A DNA stretch of 23,352 nt from Mageeibacillus sp. UBA1193 (GCA_002310155.1 DBYF01000043.1:22098-45449); one strand, 5' to 3'; positions 7,519-15,040 are shown, counted from the stretch's first letter. The notes: a model not told the origin generated them from the sequence alone. Numbers and translations: made by a program.

Positions 7519-8377
7519 GGGAGTATCCGCGCTTCTTACTTTATCTCTTGTGCTGAATCTGCTTCTTGCGGGATGCAGTAATCTGTTCTCGCTGAGAAAA
7601 GATAATCATGAATATAAGATCATTTTCAGCGCGCAGGATCTTTTCAATGAGATATACGATTCACTGTACCGTTTTGAAGAGGACATCTATGTTCAGACCA
7701 ATTCTTATGATGAGTTTATGGTTTACTGGAATCAGCTGGATAACGAGTTTGCTCTTCATTCCGCGTTCCGCGAGAAAGATATCCGTCTGTCCAGACTGGA
7801 AAAGGACGATGTCTGCAAGGTTTCCATGCATATGCAGCTGAATGCGTGCGGACAGGCGATGCAGTATCTTTATACAAAAACCGCTAAATCTTATCCGACA
7901 AAGGAAGCGGAGGAAGTCGGTGAAGCTCTCGTCGCCGTTAAGAATGAGATCATCAGGGATGGTATGTCAGATGAGGAAAAGGTCAAGGCGATCCATGATT
8001 ACCTGATCTCGCACTGCGCATATGCCCTCGACCGCGATGTAAACCTCTATTCCACGGCGGATGTGCTCCTGAAGGAAGGTATGTCCCAGTGCCAGGGCTA
8101 TTCGGAAGCGTTTGCGGCACTGTGCCTGTTAAGCGGAGTGGAAAGCCGCGTTATCTCCGGATCTTCCACGTTCGGATTTGGAGAAGGTGCGCATGCATGG
8201 AATCAGGTAAAGATCAACTATATCTGGTATCACATCGATGTTACCTGGGATGACCCGATCCCGGATCAGCCCGGCCTCATCCGTTACGATTTTTATCTCA
8301 AGGGTGACTTCATGATGCATCAGACACACCAGTGGTGTTCCTATTTCGAAGAGTGTTTCGTGGATTATGCTTCGTGA
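7490..8377 (+). CDS. transglutaminase-like lipoprotein
   Basis: The 295-residue protein starts with a lipoprotein signal peptide: basic RKMRKG, a hydrophobic core at about 12-27 and the lipobox LLAGC with Cys29. The mature part carries a transglutaminase-core domain at about 155-265 with a full Cys-His-Asp triad: Cys201 in GMSQCQGYSEA, His235 in GAHAWNQV and Asp250 in HIDVTWDDP. The segment KVKAIHDYLISHCAYA before the Cys is the usual helix of bacterial members. Such domains act as peptidases or transamidases on proteins or cell-wall peptides; the substrate here is unknown. Its start overlaps the end of the upstream membrane gene by 29 bases, so the two are co-transcribed, and both would act outside the membrane. 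It is the last gene of the topoisomerase operon; no clear terminator follows. Confidence 0.88.
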   Translation: MIPAGRKMRKGVSALLTLSLVLNLLLAGCSNLFSLRKDNHEYKIIFSAQDLFNEIYDSLYRFEEDIYVQTNSYDEFMVYWNQLDNEFALHSAFREKDIRLSRLEKDDVCKVSMHMQLNACGQAMQYLYTKTAKSYPTKEAEEVGEALVAVKNEIIRDGMSDEEKVKAIHDYLISHCAYALDRDVNLYSTADVLLKEGMSQCQGYSEAFAALCLLSGVESRVISGSSTFGFGEGAHAWNQVKINYIWYHIDVTWDDPIPDQPGLIRYDFYLKGDFMMHQTHQWCSYFEECFVDYAS

Positions 8378-8423
8378 ACTTTGAATATTGTATTACGAAT
8401 CTGTGATATTTATTTTATTTTGC

Positions 8424-8452
8424 TAGACGAAAAAAAACTATAACACTATAAT
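8424..8452 (+). promoter_or_regulatory. promoter of the PH-domain / sirtuin / MutS-like unit
   Basis: TAGACG at 8424-8429 and a perfect TATAAT at 8447-8452 are spaced by 17 bases. The ATG follows 29 bases after the -10 box. The -35 box resembles the one before the tRNA cluster (TAGACA). Confidence 0.65.
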
Positions 8453-8481
8453 AACATTAGGTCATTATGGAGGTATCTGAG

Positions 8482-8904
8482 ATGGCGAAAATAGATAAGT
8501 TGAACGATTTTATCGTAGAAGAGCAGATCATCTGGCAGGATAAGAAAAGAATCCTCGGAATGCCGATTTCTTTTACCAAATATTCTTTTAGTGAAAACCG
8601 TCTGTTTATTCAGAAAGGTTTATTCCGAGTAATCAAAGATGAACTCCTGATGTACCGTATTTTGGATGTTCGTCTCAAGAAGTCCTTCGGTCAGAGAATC
8701 TTTAAAGTGGGAACTATCGAGCTTTCCACAGCTGATAAGACGACTCCGATCATTCTTCTCGAGAATATTAAGAATCCGGACCGTACGCGTGATGCACTGA
8801 GTGCCATTGCTGAGAAGGAGCGCGATGAGAAGCGAGTTCTCGGTAAGGAAATGTTCGGTGTCGCTAATGACGGTGCGATCGCTCATGACTTTTACGTCGA
8901 ATAA
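8482..8904 (+). CDS. bacterial PH-domain protein (bPH2 / DUF304-like)
   Basis: The 140-residue protein has no signal or membrane segment. Residues about 10-105 follow the bPH2 pattern: an opening EEQIIWQDKK, a central TKYSFSENRLFIQKGLF, then ELLMYRILDVRLKKSFGQRI and a strand GTIELSTADKTTPIILLENI ending in a capping helix. Many members of the family sit next to membrane helices, but this one is a free-standing domain with a 30-residue charged tail. The function of such single-domain proteins is not known. GGAGG at 8469-8473 lies 8 bases before the ATG at 8482; the earlier ATG at 8467 overlaps that site and is rejected. It has its own promoter, and a hairpin separates it from the sirtuin gene. 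Confidence 0.75.
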   Translation: MAKIDKLNDFIVEEQIIWQDKKRILGMPISFTKYSFSENRLFIQKGLFRVIKDELLMYRILDVRLKKSFGQRIFKVGTIELSTADKTTPIILLENIKNPDRTRDALSAIAEKERDEKRVLGKEMFGVANDGAIAHDFYVE

Positions 8905-8928
8905 AGCATCTTTTGATATAGATCAATA

Positions 8929-8954
8929 ACAACATCGGTCCGTGCCGATGTTGT
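8929..8954 (+). terminator. perfect 10-bp hairpin before the sirtuin gene (weak terminator or attenuator)
   Basis: ACAACATCGG at 8929-8938 pairs perfectly with CCGATGTTGT at 8945-8954 around a 6-base loop. The following CATTTAA is not a full U-tract, so read-through into the sirtuin gene is expected. The sirtuin ribosome binding site starts 6 bases later. Confidence 0.5.
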
Positions 8955-8959
8955 CATTT

Positions 8960-8966
8960 AAGGGGA
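8960..8966 (+). promoter_or_regulatory. ribosome binding site supporting the GTG start of the sirtuin
   Basis: AAGGGGA lies 6 bases before GTG at 8973. No in-frame ATG with a comparable site occurs before the conserved NAD-binding motif. Confidence 0.8.
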
Positions 8967-8972
8967 TAGACA

Positions 8973-9962
8973 GTGGAAACCAGACTCGACAGATACGAAG
9001 GTGCACGCGAGAAAAAACTAGAACAGTTGAAACAGTTGATCAAGGAATCGAAGTATATCGTTTTCCTTGGTGGTGCGGGTGTGTCTACGGAGAGCGGTAT
9101 TCCGGATTTCCGTTCCGGCGAAGGTATCTTCAATCAGGAGAGCGGTCTGTCTTACCGGCCTGTAGATATTATCAGCCATTCTTTCTTTGAAGCTCATCCT
9201 GAGGAGTTCTACGATTTTTACAGAAGAAAACTCTGTTATCCGAAAGCTCGTCCGAACAAGGCTCACCGTGCTCTTGTCCGTCTCGAGAAGCAGGGAAAAC
9301 TGAAGGCTACGATCACACAGAATATCGATAATCTTCATCAGATGGCGGGAAGCCAGACTACGATCGAGCTCCACGGATCTGTTTTCAGAAATTACTGCAC
9401 TGAGTGCGGTGAGAAGTATGATCTCGATTTTGTATTGAAATCCAAGGGTGTTCCGCATTGTACCAAGTGCGGCGGTATCGTCCGTCCGGATGTAGTGCTT
9501 TACGAGGAGCATCTGGAACATGAGAATATCGATAATGCTGTAAAAGCGATCAAGAAGGCGGATCTGCTTATTATCGGCGGTACGTCCCTGACGGTTTATC
9601 CTGCGGCGACATTTGCTCAGTTCCTGAAGAGCGACCGTGTCGTTATTATCAATAAGAGCTCTACATATCTTGACCTTCAGGCGATGCTGACGATCCATGA
9701 CAGCATCGGAACAGTCCTGGATACAGTCATTTCCAAGTATATCCCGAAGCCGAAGCCGGAGACGAAGAAGACTGCTTCCAGAAAACCTGCTTCAAAGGCT
9801 GCTTCTAAGACTTCCGCTAAGAAGCCTGCAGAGAAAAAAGCACCGGCAAAGAAAGCTCCTGCGAAGAAAGCTTCGACAGCAAAAAAACCTGCAGCGAAGA
9901 GTACTGCCTCGAAGAAGGCGCCGGCTAAGAAAGCGGGATCGAACTCCAAGAAGAAAGATTGA
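8973..9962 (+). CDS. Sir2-family NAD-dependent protein deacylase with a histone-H1-like C-terminal tail
   Basis: The 329-residue protein (GTG start) removes acyl groups from lysines using NAD, by family. The core at 25-255 is complete: GGAGVSTESGIPDFRS (33-48) for NAD, TQNIDNLH (115-122), catalytic His134 in IELHGS, a zinc ribbon with Cys142/Cys145 and Cys163/Cys166, then GGTSLTVYPAA and INKSS. Ordinary bacterial sirtuins end here at about 240-250 residues. This one continues with a 72-residue tail (258-329) containing 25 lysines plus Ala, Pro and Ser, with repeats of the PAKKA type, like histone H1 tails and bacterial AlgP or Hc1-type proteins. It likely binds DNA, RNA or other polyanions. 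The N-terminal 20 residues are charged and helical. The next gene starts 7 bases after the stop. Confidence 0.95.
   Translation: METRLDRYEGAREKKLEQLKQLIKESKYIVFLGGAGVSTESGIPDFRSGEGIFNQESGLSYRPVDIISHSFFEAHPEEFYDFYRRKLCYPKARPNKAHRALVRLEKQGKLKATITQNIDNLHQMAGSQTTIELHGSVFRNYCTECGEKYDLDFVLKSKGVPHCTKCGGIVRPDVVLYEEHLEHENIDNAVKAIKKADLLIIGGTSLTVYPAATFAQFLKSDRVVIINKSSTYLDLQAMLTIHDSIGTVLDTVISKYIPKPKPETKKTASRKPASKAASKTSAKKPAEKKAPAKKAPAKKASTAKKPAAKSTASKKAPAKKAGSNSKKKD
9744..9959 (+). repeat. coding low-complexity repeat: Lys/Ala/Pro-rich tail of the sirtuin
   Basis: Codons for residues 258-329 repeat short units such as KKAPAKKA, KKPAAK and SKKAPAKK. The DNA repeats gcn-aag-aaa/aag units imperfectly. Such tracts expand and shrink by slippage, so tail length may vary between strains. 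Confidence 0.8.
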
Positions 9963-9969
9963 TCACTGA

Positions 9970-11808
9970 ATGAGCAGTAACACGGAAAAACGTAATGCTG
10001 ACCTGGATCAGAGAAGCGAAGAGCTCGACCGGGAACTCAGTGTGATACAGGATAAGGCCGGACAACTGGCAAACCTTCGTGGTGTGTCATTTATAGGTGT
10101 CCTGGCTTTTGTTATTTTGTTTTTCTCCCGTGAAGAGAAACTTGTATTCGGTATTGGCGCTGGCATTTGCCTTCTGATCTTTATCGCTTTTGTGATCCGT
10201 CATGGTCGGATAAAAGCCCAGGCGAAGCGTATCGCGATGCTTCGTGAGATCCATGATCAGTATATAGCGAGAACTGTGCATGATTTCTCCCGCCTTCCGG
10301 ATGATGGAGAGGATCTCAAGATCGAGAAGCATCCGTTCTCGGGTGACCTTGATCTTTTCGGAAACAAGTCGCTTTTCCATCTGATCAGTGTTGCTCATAC
10401 AGGCTATGGAAGACGTCAGCTTCAGAAGTGGCTCCTTACGGCTGCGGATGAGAAGATGGATCTTGATGAGATCCTTGCGCGTCAGAAGGCTGTAGAAGAA
10501 CTGTCCGGTCAGTTGAAGCTTGTAGAGGAACTGGAGGCATCGACACAGCTGAATGTAAAGAAAAAAGCGTCTCCGCAGGCACTTCTTGCATTTATCGCTT
10601 CTGAAGTTGTATCGGCAGGCGCGGGTATTCGTTTACTCCGTATTCTGAGTACAGTCCTTCTTTGGGTAAGTTTTATTGTCGCTTTGTTCCTGAGGGGATA
10701 TGCATTCTTTGTTCCTGTGTTTTTCCTTGCGGTCCAGCTGTTCCTGATGGTGATCAGCTATAAGACGAATGATGTCACTTTCTCGCTTGTGGAGAAGTTT
10801 TATCCCGAATTACGGGCCTATTCGAATATCTTCACGTCTCTTGAAAGTGTAGATGTTAAGTCTGAATATCTGCGTTCTATAAAGAAACGTCTATATGGCG
10901 AAGGGGAGTCCGAGGGCAAAGAACGTACTGCATCGAACCAGCTTCAATCCCTCTACAAGACCTGCCTTCTGATCCAGGCGAGAATGCAGCCGCTGCTGTA
11001 TTTCGTTCTGAACCTGGTGTTCCCGTTTGATGAGCTCTGTCTTGCGCTTCTTGAGAAGTGGAGAAAGACTTCAGGAAGCAGGATCCCGGATAAGCTTCTT
11101 GCAATCGGTGAGTGGGAAGCACTTATGAGCCTTGCTACGATGAATGTTATCTATCCGGACGGTGCTTTTGCCGAGATAAAAGAGTCTGATAAGCCTTATT
11201 TCTCAGCTAAGGGAATCGGTCATCCGCTTATCGCCGAGAATACGCTGGTGCGTAATGATTTCGAACTGGATAAGGGCTGTGCCATGATCACCGGATCGAA
11301 TATGTCCGGTAAGACGACACTCCTTCGTACTGTTGGAATCAATGCTGTGCTTGCATATGCGGGTTCCGTGTCTCCGGCGACTTCGCTGAAACTGTCGCTG
11401 ATGAATATCGGAGCGTCGATGCGTATCGAGGATAATCTCGGAGAGGGTGTTTCGACTTTCTATGCAGAGCTTGTTAAGATCGAGCGTATCGTAAAGATCG
11501 CTGAGAGCGGACGGCCGCTTCTGTTCCTGATCGATGAGATCTTCCGTGGCACGAATTCAAAAGACCGTACGGACGGAGCGTGGATCGTACTTAAGAAACT
11601 TCATAAGCCATCGATCATCGGTCTGATGTCGACACACGATTATGAACTCTGTAAGATGAACACGAATGGAGAAGTTGATCTCGTCTATTATCACTTTTCT
11701 GAATTTTACGATGATGACGGCTTGCATTTTGATTATCTTCTCAAAAATGGCATGTCGACCGAAACAAATGCGAAATACCTAATGAAATTGGTCGGAATCA
11801 CGGATTGA
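9970..11808 (+). CDS. membrane MutS-family ATPase (MutS domain V with transmembrane segments)
   Basis: The 612-residue protein has a complete MutS-type ATPase at about 410-605: Walker A GSNMSGKTT (442-450), the EDNLGEGVSTFYAEL segment (487-501), Walker B LLFLIDEIFRGTNSKDR (517-533) and the switch STHD (554-557). The mismatch-recognition domain with its F-x-E motif is absent. Instead there are two hydrophobic helices at about 38-52 and 58-76 and two more at about 222-241 and 243-263; the region between resembles the MutS core/lever. Members with this layout are known in Firmicutes and Bacteroidetes but lack an assigned role, so a mismatch-repair label would mislead. The start lies 7 bases after the sirtuin stop, with only a weak AAGAAAG site at 9951-9957, suggesting translational coupling. 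Confidence 0.88.
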   Translation: MSSNTEKRNADLDQRSEELDRELSVIQDKAGQLANLRGVSFIGVLAFVILFFSREEKLVFGIGAGICLLIFIAFVIRHGRIKAQAKRIAMLREIHDQYIARTVHDFSRLPDDGEDLKIEKHPFSGDLDLFGNKSLFHLISVAHTGYGRRQLQKWLLTAADEKMDLDEILARQKAVEELSGQLKLVEELEASTQLNVKKKASPQALLAFIASEVVSAGAGIRLLRILSTVLLWVSFIVALFLRGYAFFVPVFFLAVQLFLMVISYKTNDVTFSLVEKFYPELRAYSNIFTSLESVDVKSEYLRSIKKRLYGEGESEGKERTASNQLQSLYKTCLLIQARMQPLLYFVLNLVFPFDELCLALLEKWRKTSGSRIPDKLLAIGEWEALMSLATMNVIYPDGAFAEIKESDKPYFSAKGIGHPLIAENTLVRNDFELDKGCAMITGSNMSGKTTLLRTVGINAVLAYAGSVSPATSLKLSLMNIGASMRIEDNLGEGVSTFYAELVKIERIVKIAESGRPLLFLIDEIFRGTNSKDRTDGAWIVLKKLHKPSIIGLMSTHDYELCKMNTNGEVDLVYYHFSEFYDDDGLHFDYLLKNGMSTETNAKYLMKLVGITD

Positions 11809-11814
11809 TTTATA

Positions 11815-11840
11815 CCTGCAGTTACTTGAAAATTTGCAGG
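11815..11840. promoter_or_regulatory. inverted repeat around the lysA -35 box (possible operator)
   Basis: CCTGCA (11815-11820) and TGCAGG (11835-11840) are perfect inverted arms 14 bases apart, with the -35 hexamer between them. A third TGCAG lies at 11857-11861. It could be an operator or a weak terminator for the upstream gene. Confidence 0.3.
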
Positions 11841-11853
11841 AGAATGATAAAAT
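11826..11853 (+). promoter_or_regulatory. promoter of lysA
   Basis: TTGAAA at 11826-11831 and TAAAAT at 11848-11853 are spaced by 16 bases, with TG at 11845-11846 forming an extended -10. The lysA ATG follows 31 bases after the -10. Confidence 0.65.
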
Positions 11854-11884
11854 AGTTGCAGATTTTGGAAAATGAGGTATGGTT

Positions 11885-13132
11885 ATGGATTCCTATACAC
11901 AGCAGGTAAACTTTTTTGGTAATACAAATCCGGATGAACTGATCAAGAAGTACGGTTCTCCGTTATTCGTGTATAACGAGGACATCTTAAGAAGGCAGAT
12001 GAGAAGAGTCGCGGGACTTCTTCCAAATCACCGGTTTACCTCGAATTTCTCTATCAAAACTAACTCCAACCTCACGATCCTGAAGATCGCTAACGAAGAG
12101 GGACTCAATGCTGACGCGATGAGCCCGGGAGAGATCTTTGCTCTTAAAAAGGCGGGATTCCCGGCTGAACGTATCTTCTATGTTTCCAACAATGTTTCGG
12201 AAGAGGAGATGCAGTACGCGATCGATGAAGGTGTTGTTGTAAGCGTAGACAGCCTTTCCCAGCTCGAGATGTTCGGTAAGCTGAATCCGGGTGGAAGACT
12301 CTCTGTCCGCCTTAACCCGGGTGTTGGTGCCGGTCATCATGAGAAGGTTGTTACTGCAGGTAAGAAGACCAAGTTCGGTGTGGCCGCACAGGATATTGAG
12401 AAGATCCGTGATGTGGCTGCGAAGTATGACCTTCATATTATCGGATTGAACCAGCACGTCGGATCACTTTTCATGGATTACAAGCCTTTCCTTGAGGCAT
12501 GCAGAAACTTCCTGCATTATGCGGAAGAGTTCGATGAACTCGAGTTCCTGGATTTCGGCGGCGGTTTCGGTACACCTTATCATAAGCTTGCTGATGAGCC
12601 TGAATTCGATATCGAGACATTCAAGAAGGAACTCGATGCTCTTCTTACCGAGTGGAAGAAGAACGGCGGCAAGGATGTTCTTTTCAAGACCGAGCCCGGC
12701 AGATATATCGTCGCTGAAGGTGGCGTGATCCTCGGCGGTGTTCATTCTGTAAAGGAAAACTACGGCCATAAGTATGTAGGTACGGATATCGGAATGAACG
12801 TCCTTATGAGACCGGAACTGTATGACTCCTGGCACGATGTTGAGATCTACAGAGATGGTAAGCCGGTTACGGATGGCGATCGTGAAATTTACTCTGTTGT
12901 CGGCAATATCTGTGAGAGCGGAGATATCGTTGCGAAGGACCGTGAACTGCCTGTTACGAAGGAACATGACGTGGTCGTTGTCCTAGATGCAGGTGCTTAC
13001 GGATTCTCCATGAGTTCCAACTATAACAACCGTCTGCGTCCTGCAGAGGTGCTGATCAAGAGCGATGGATCTGATGTTCTTATCAGAAGAAGAGAGACTC
13101 TTGATGATCTCATGAGATGCTTTGATATCTGA
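11885..13132 (+). CDS. lysA: diaminopimelate decarboxylase (LysA, fold III PLP enzyme)
   Basis: The 415-residue enzyme would convert meso-diaminopimelate to lysine and CO2 with pyridoxal phosphate, the last step of lysine synthesis. The PLP lysine is Lys58 in NFSIKTNSN, where YAVKAN is more usual. The barrel has HVGS, the PLP-phosphate glycines LDFGGGFG and EPGRYIV. The second domain has the active-site Cys motif CESGDIVAKDREL, then DAGAYGFSMSSNYN near the C-terminus, all of which fit decarboxylation of D-centre diaminopimelate. A related carboxynorspermidine or ornithine-type enzyme is less likely. GAGG at 11874-11877 is one base from the ATG at 11879 but 7 from the ATG at 11885, so the latter is chosen. 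The gene stands alone with its own promoter; no lysine riboswitch fits in the 70-base leader. Confidence 0.88.
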   Translation: MDSYTQQVNFFGNTNPDELIKKYGSPLFVYNEDILRRQMRRVAGLLPNHRFTSNFSIKTNSNLTILKIANEEGLNADAMSPGEIFALKKAGFPAERIFYVSNNVSEEEMQYAIDEGVVVSVDSLSQLEMFGKLNPGGRLSVRLNPGVGAGHHEKVVTAGKKTKFGVAAQDIEKIRDVAAKYDLHIIGLNQHVGSLFMDYKPFLEACRNFLHYAEEFDELEFLDFGGGFGTPYHKLADEPEFDIETFKKELDALLTEWKKNGGKDVLFKTEPGRYIVAEGGVILGGVHSVKENYGHKYVGTDIGMNVLMRPELYDSWHDVEIYRDGKPVTDGDREIYSVVGNICESGDIVAKDRELPVTKEHDVVVVLDAGAYGFSMSSNYNNRLRPAEVLIKSDGSDVLIRRRETLDDLMRCFDI

Positions 13133-13170
13133 TAACTGATTTTTTTCTTAACTATCAGCATTATTATCCC

Positions 13171-13199
13171 TTGTTACAACGCGTCTTATATTTTATAAT
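13171..13199 (+). promoter_or_regulatory. promoter of the kinase / vWA / PP2C operon
   Basis: TTGTTA at 13171-13176 and a perfect TATAAT at 13194-13199 are spaced by 17 bases. The region is strongly AT-rich, and the ATG lies 29 bases downstream. It is the only clear promoter for the four following genes. Confidence 0.72.
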
Positions 13200-13218
13200 A
13201 ATATAAGGCAAACTGTCT

Positions 13219-13223
13219 GGGGG
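13219..13223 (+). promoter_or_regulatory. ribosome binding site deciding the kinase start
   Basis: GGGGG is 5 bases before ATG 13229. A GTG at 13223 in the same frame overlaps this site and is rejected. Confidence 0.7.
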
Positions 13224-13228
13224 TGTTT

Positions 13229-15040
13229 ATGGCTGATTTTGCTGAGATACTACAAACGTATAGTTCACTAGCTGTGGACTATACCGCTTTATATGAATTG
13301 GGTGATCCGGGACTTCTGAATTCTCTGGCTGATTACATTGCTGATCAGCAGAAGACAGTATTTGTAAGTAAGTCTTTCAAGGTCATGCATGAATGTGTCC
13401 AGCGCGCCAATAATCCGAAAGACAGAGCTATCTACGGAGCGATCAAGAATCTGATGCGTTCCCTGATCGACGCGAAGCTTCTCCGTGCCAGCAAAAGTGC
13501 CTCCAGTGTAGACTTTTTCCTTGAACATATCGGTAATGAGGATGAATGTCTCTTTATCGGCCGTAATGGTAATTCTTTCTCAAGACTCCGCAATATCAAC
13601 GCGCAGGGTAAATGTGCCGTCTTTGTTGTTAATCACGGACGGATCAAGTTCTATAAATCCCTGGCTGAGTGTCTCGAGGCAGAAAAGCCCTATACAGTTA
13701 ATCCGATTTCCGGAAATAGTGATTTTATAGCGAGTGATAATTACTTCAGCGTAGGTGACATCGTCTGCACGGATGATGGAGAGGAGATCACCCTCACTTC
13801 TCTGATCAGTACCGGCGCTGAGGGCCTTGTTTTCTGCACCCAGCATGAAGAGTGGGTAGCAAAAGTTTATCACCGCGGAGGTATCACCCCGCTTCGCTGG
13901 TATAAGCTGATGAAGATGAGAGCCCTGGAGCTTGAGACCGACAATATATGCTGGCCGTGCCGCCTGCTTTTCTCCAGAAACCGTATTCCTGTAGGCTATA
14001 TGATGAGAAAAGCATCCGGAACCACGATCAGCCGCGCTTTTGACGGACCGGACGCAATGGAGAAATACTTCCCCGGATGGACGCGCCTTTCTATTGTAAA
14101 CGCGACGCTTTCATTCCTTTACAGCATGGAATATCTCCATCTCCATGGTGTTATCGCCGGTGATATCCAGCTTAAGAACGCTATGGTCGAGGATGAAGAG
14201 CACATTTTCATGATCGATATGGACAGTGCCCAGTATCAGGATCTTCCGTGTCCTGTAGGTACTGAAGAGTTTACACGTCCGGAACTGTGGGATAAATCGT
14301 TCGTAACGTTCCTGCGCAGACCTCAGGATGAAGACTATTCCATCGCTATTCTGGTATTCTCCATGCTTTTCTGCGGACAGCATCCCTATGCGCAGAGAAA
14401 CGGTCTGGAAATGCTGAGAGATGAGATGGAAGCGCATTCTTTCCCGTATACTGTGGATGATTCGGAAAATGAGAGGATCCCTTACGGCGGATACGACAAG
14501 ATCTGGGATGCGCTGACTCCGACACTGAAGGATATGTTTGTACGTGCTTTCAAAGACGGAGAGCTTTTTGATTCTCTTGAGTGGGCATGCGCGCTGCGTG
14601 AATACCGCGAGAAACTGATGGCGTTTGAATATCCGAACGCGGAAGTCTACAGAGTATTCCCGTACTTCGTGAAGGAAGTAGAGGCTCCGGCAAAGAGAAC
14701 CGGTAAGATGAGTATCCGTGAAGCAGTCATGAATATGAACTCAGCCGAGATGAGCAGCCAGTACACGTCGCAGATGCCATCATCACACGTAGCTGACCAG
14801 AAGAAGCGCCCTGAAGTGAATCACCCATCCTTTAAAGGAACACTGCAGCCGCCTTCTGAAAGAGCGATCAAGCCGGCTAATGGAAATGCTTCTCAGGCCA
14901 GTGCACTCGTGAACCGTATGAATGCGATAAGTGCGAATAAAGAGAAACAAGCGGCTGAGGAAGCTTCTTCCCAGTCGAAACAGAAGGACTCTGATCAGCC
15001 GACGGGATTTGGCAGATTCTTCCGTAAGAAGAAGAATTAA
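13229..15040 (+). CDS. TerY-P/YegI-type protein kinase with an N-terminal PIN-like region
   Basis: The 603-residue protein has a Ser/Thr-kinase fold at about 185-460: Gly-rich STGAEGLVF (194-202), Lys212 in WVAKVY, catalytic loop HGVIAGDIQLKN (Asp312, Asn317), metal site MIDMDSAQ (Asp330, 13 residues after Asn317 as in kinases; DMD replaces DFG) and CPVGTEEFTRPELW in place of the APE segment. This variant set is typical of YegI-like kinases that travel with vWA and PP2C partners. Residues 1-145 are helical/strand alternating and resemble a PIN nuclease: VDYTAL (Asp17), KVMHECV (Glu55), SSVDFFLEH (Asp95) and a late strand where the expected Asp is Asn113. Residues 470-603 are Ser/Gln-rich and probably disordered, ending in a basic FFRKKKN. 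No membrane helix is seen. The PIN reading is inference. Confidence 0.82.
   Translation: MADFAEILQTYSSLAVDYTALYELGDPGLLNSLADYIADQQKTVFVSKSFKVMHECVQRANNPKDRAIYGAIKNLMRSLIDAKLLRASKSASSVDFFLEHIGNEDECLFIGRNGNSFSRLRNINAQGKCAVFVVNHGRIKFYKSLAECLEAEKPYTVNPISGNSDFIASDNYFSVGDIVCTDDGEEITLTSLISTGAEGLVFCTQHEEWVAKVYHRGGITPLRWYKLMKMRALELETDNICWPCRLLFSRNRIPVGYMMRKASGTTISRAFDGPDAMEKYFPGWTRLSIVNATLSFLYSMEYLHLHGVIAGDIQLKNAMVEDEEHIFMIDMDSAQYQDLPCPVGTEEFTRPELWDKSFVTFLRRPQDEDYSIAILVFSMLFCGQHPYAQRNGLEMLRDEMEAHSFPYTVDDSENERIPYGGYDKIWDALTPTLKDMFVRAFKDGELFDSLEWACALREYREKLMAFEYPNAEVYRVFPYFVKEVEAPAKRTGKMSIREAVMNMNSAEMSSQYTSQMPSSHVADQKKRPEVNHPSFKGTLQPPSERAIKPANGNASQASALVNRMNAISANKEKQAAEEASSQSKQKDSDQPTGFGRFFRKKKN

Noticed and set aside
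9018..9962. Frameshift or assembly error as the cause of the sirtuin tail
   Set aside because: The frame is continuous with the core, the linker keeps normal codon use, and the tail follows an ordered Lys/Ala/Pro repeat, unlike random out-of-frame sequence.
13133..13170. T-run after lysA as an intrinsic terminator
   Set aside because: TTTTTTT is present at about 13140, but I found no stable stem directly before it.
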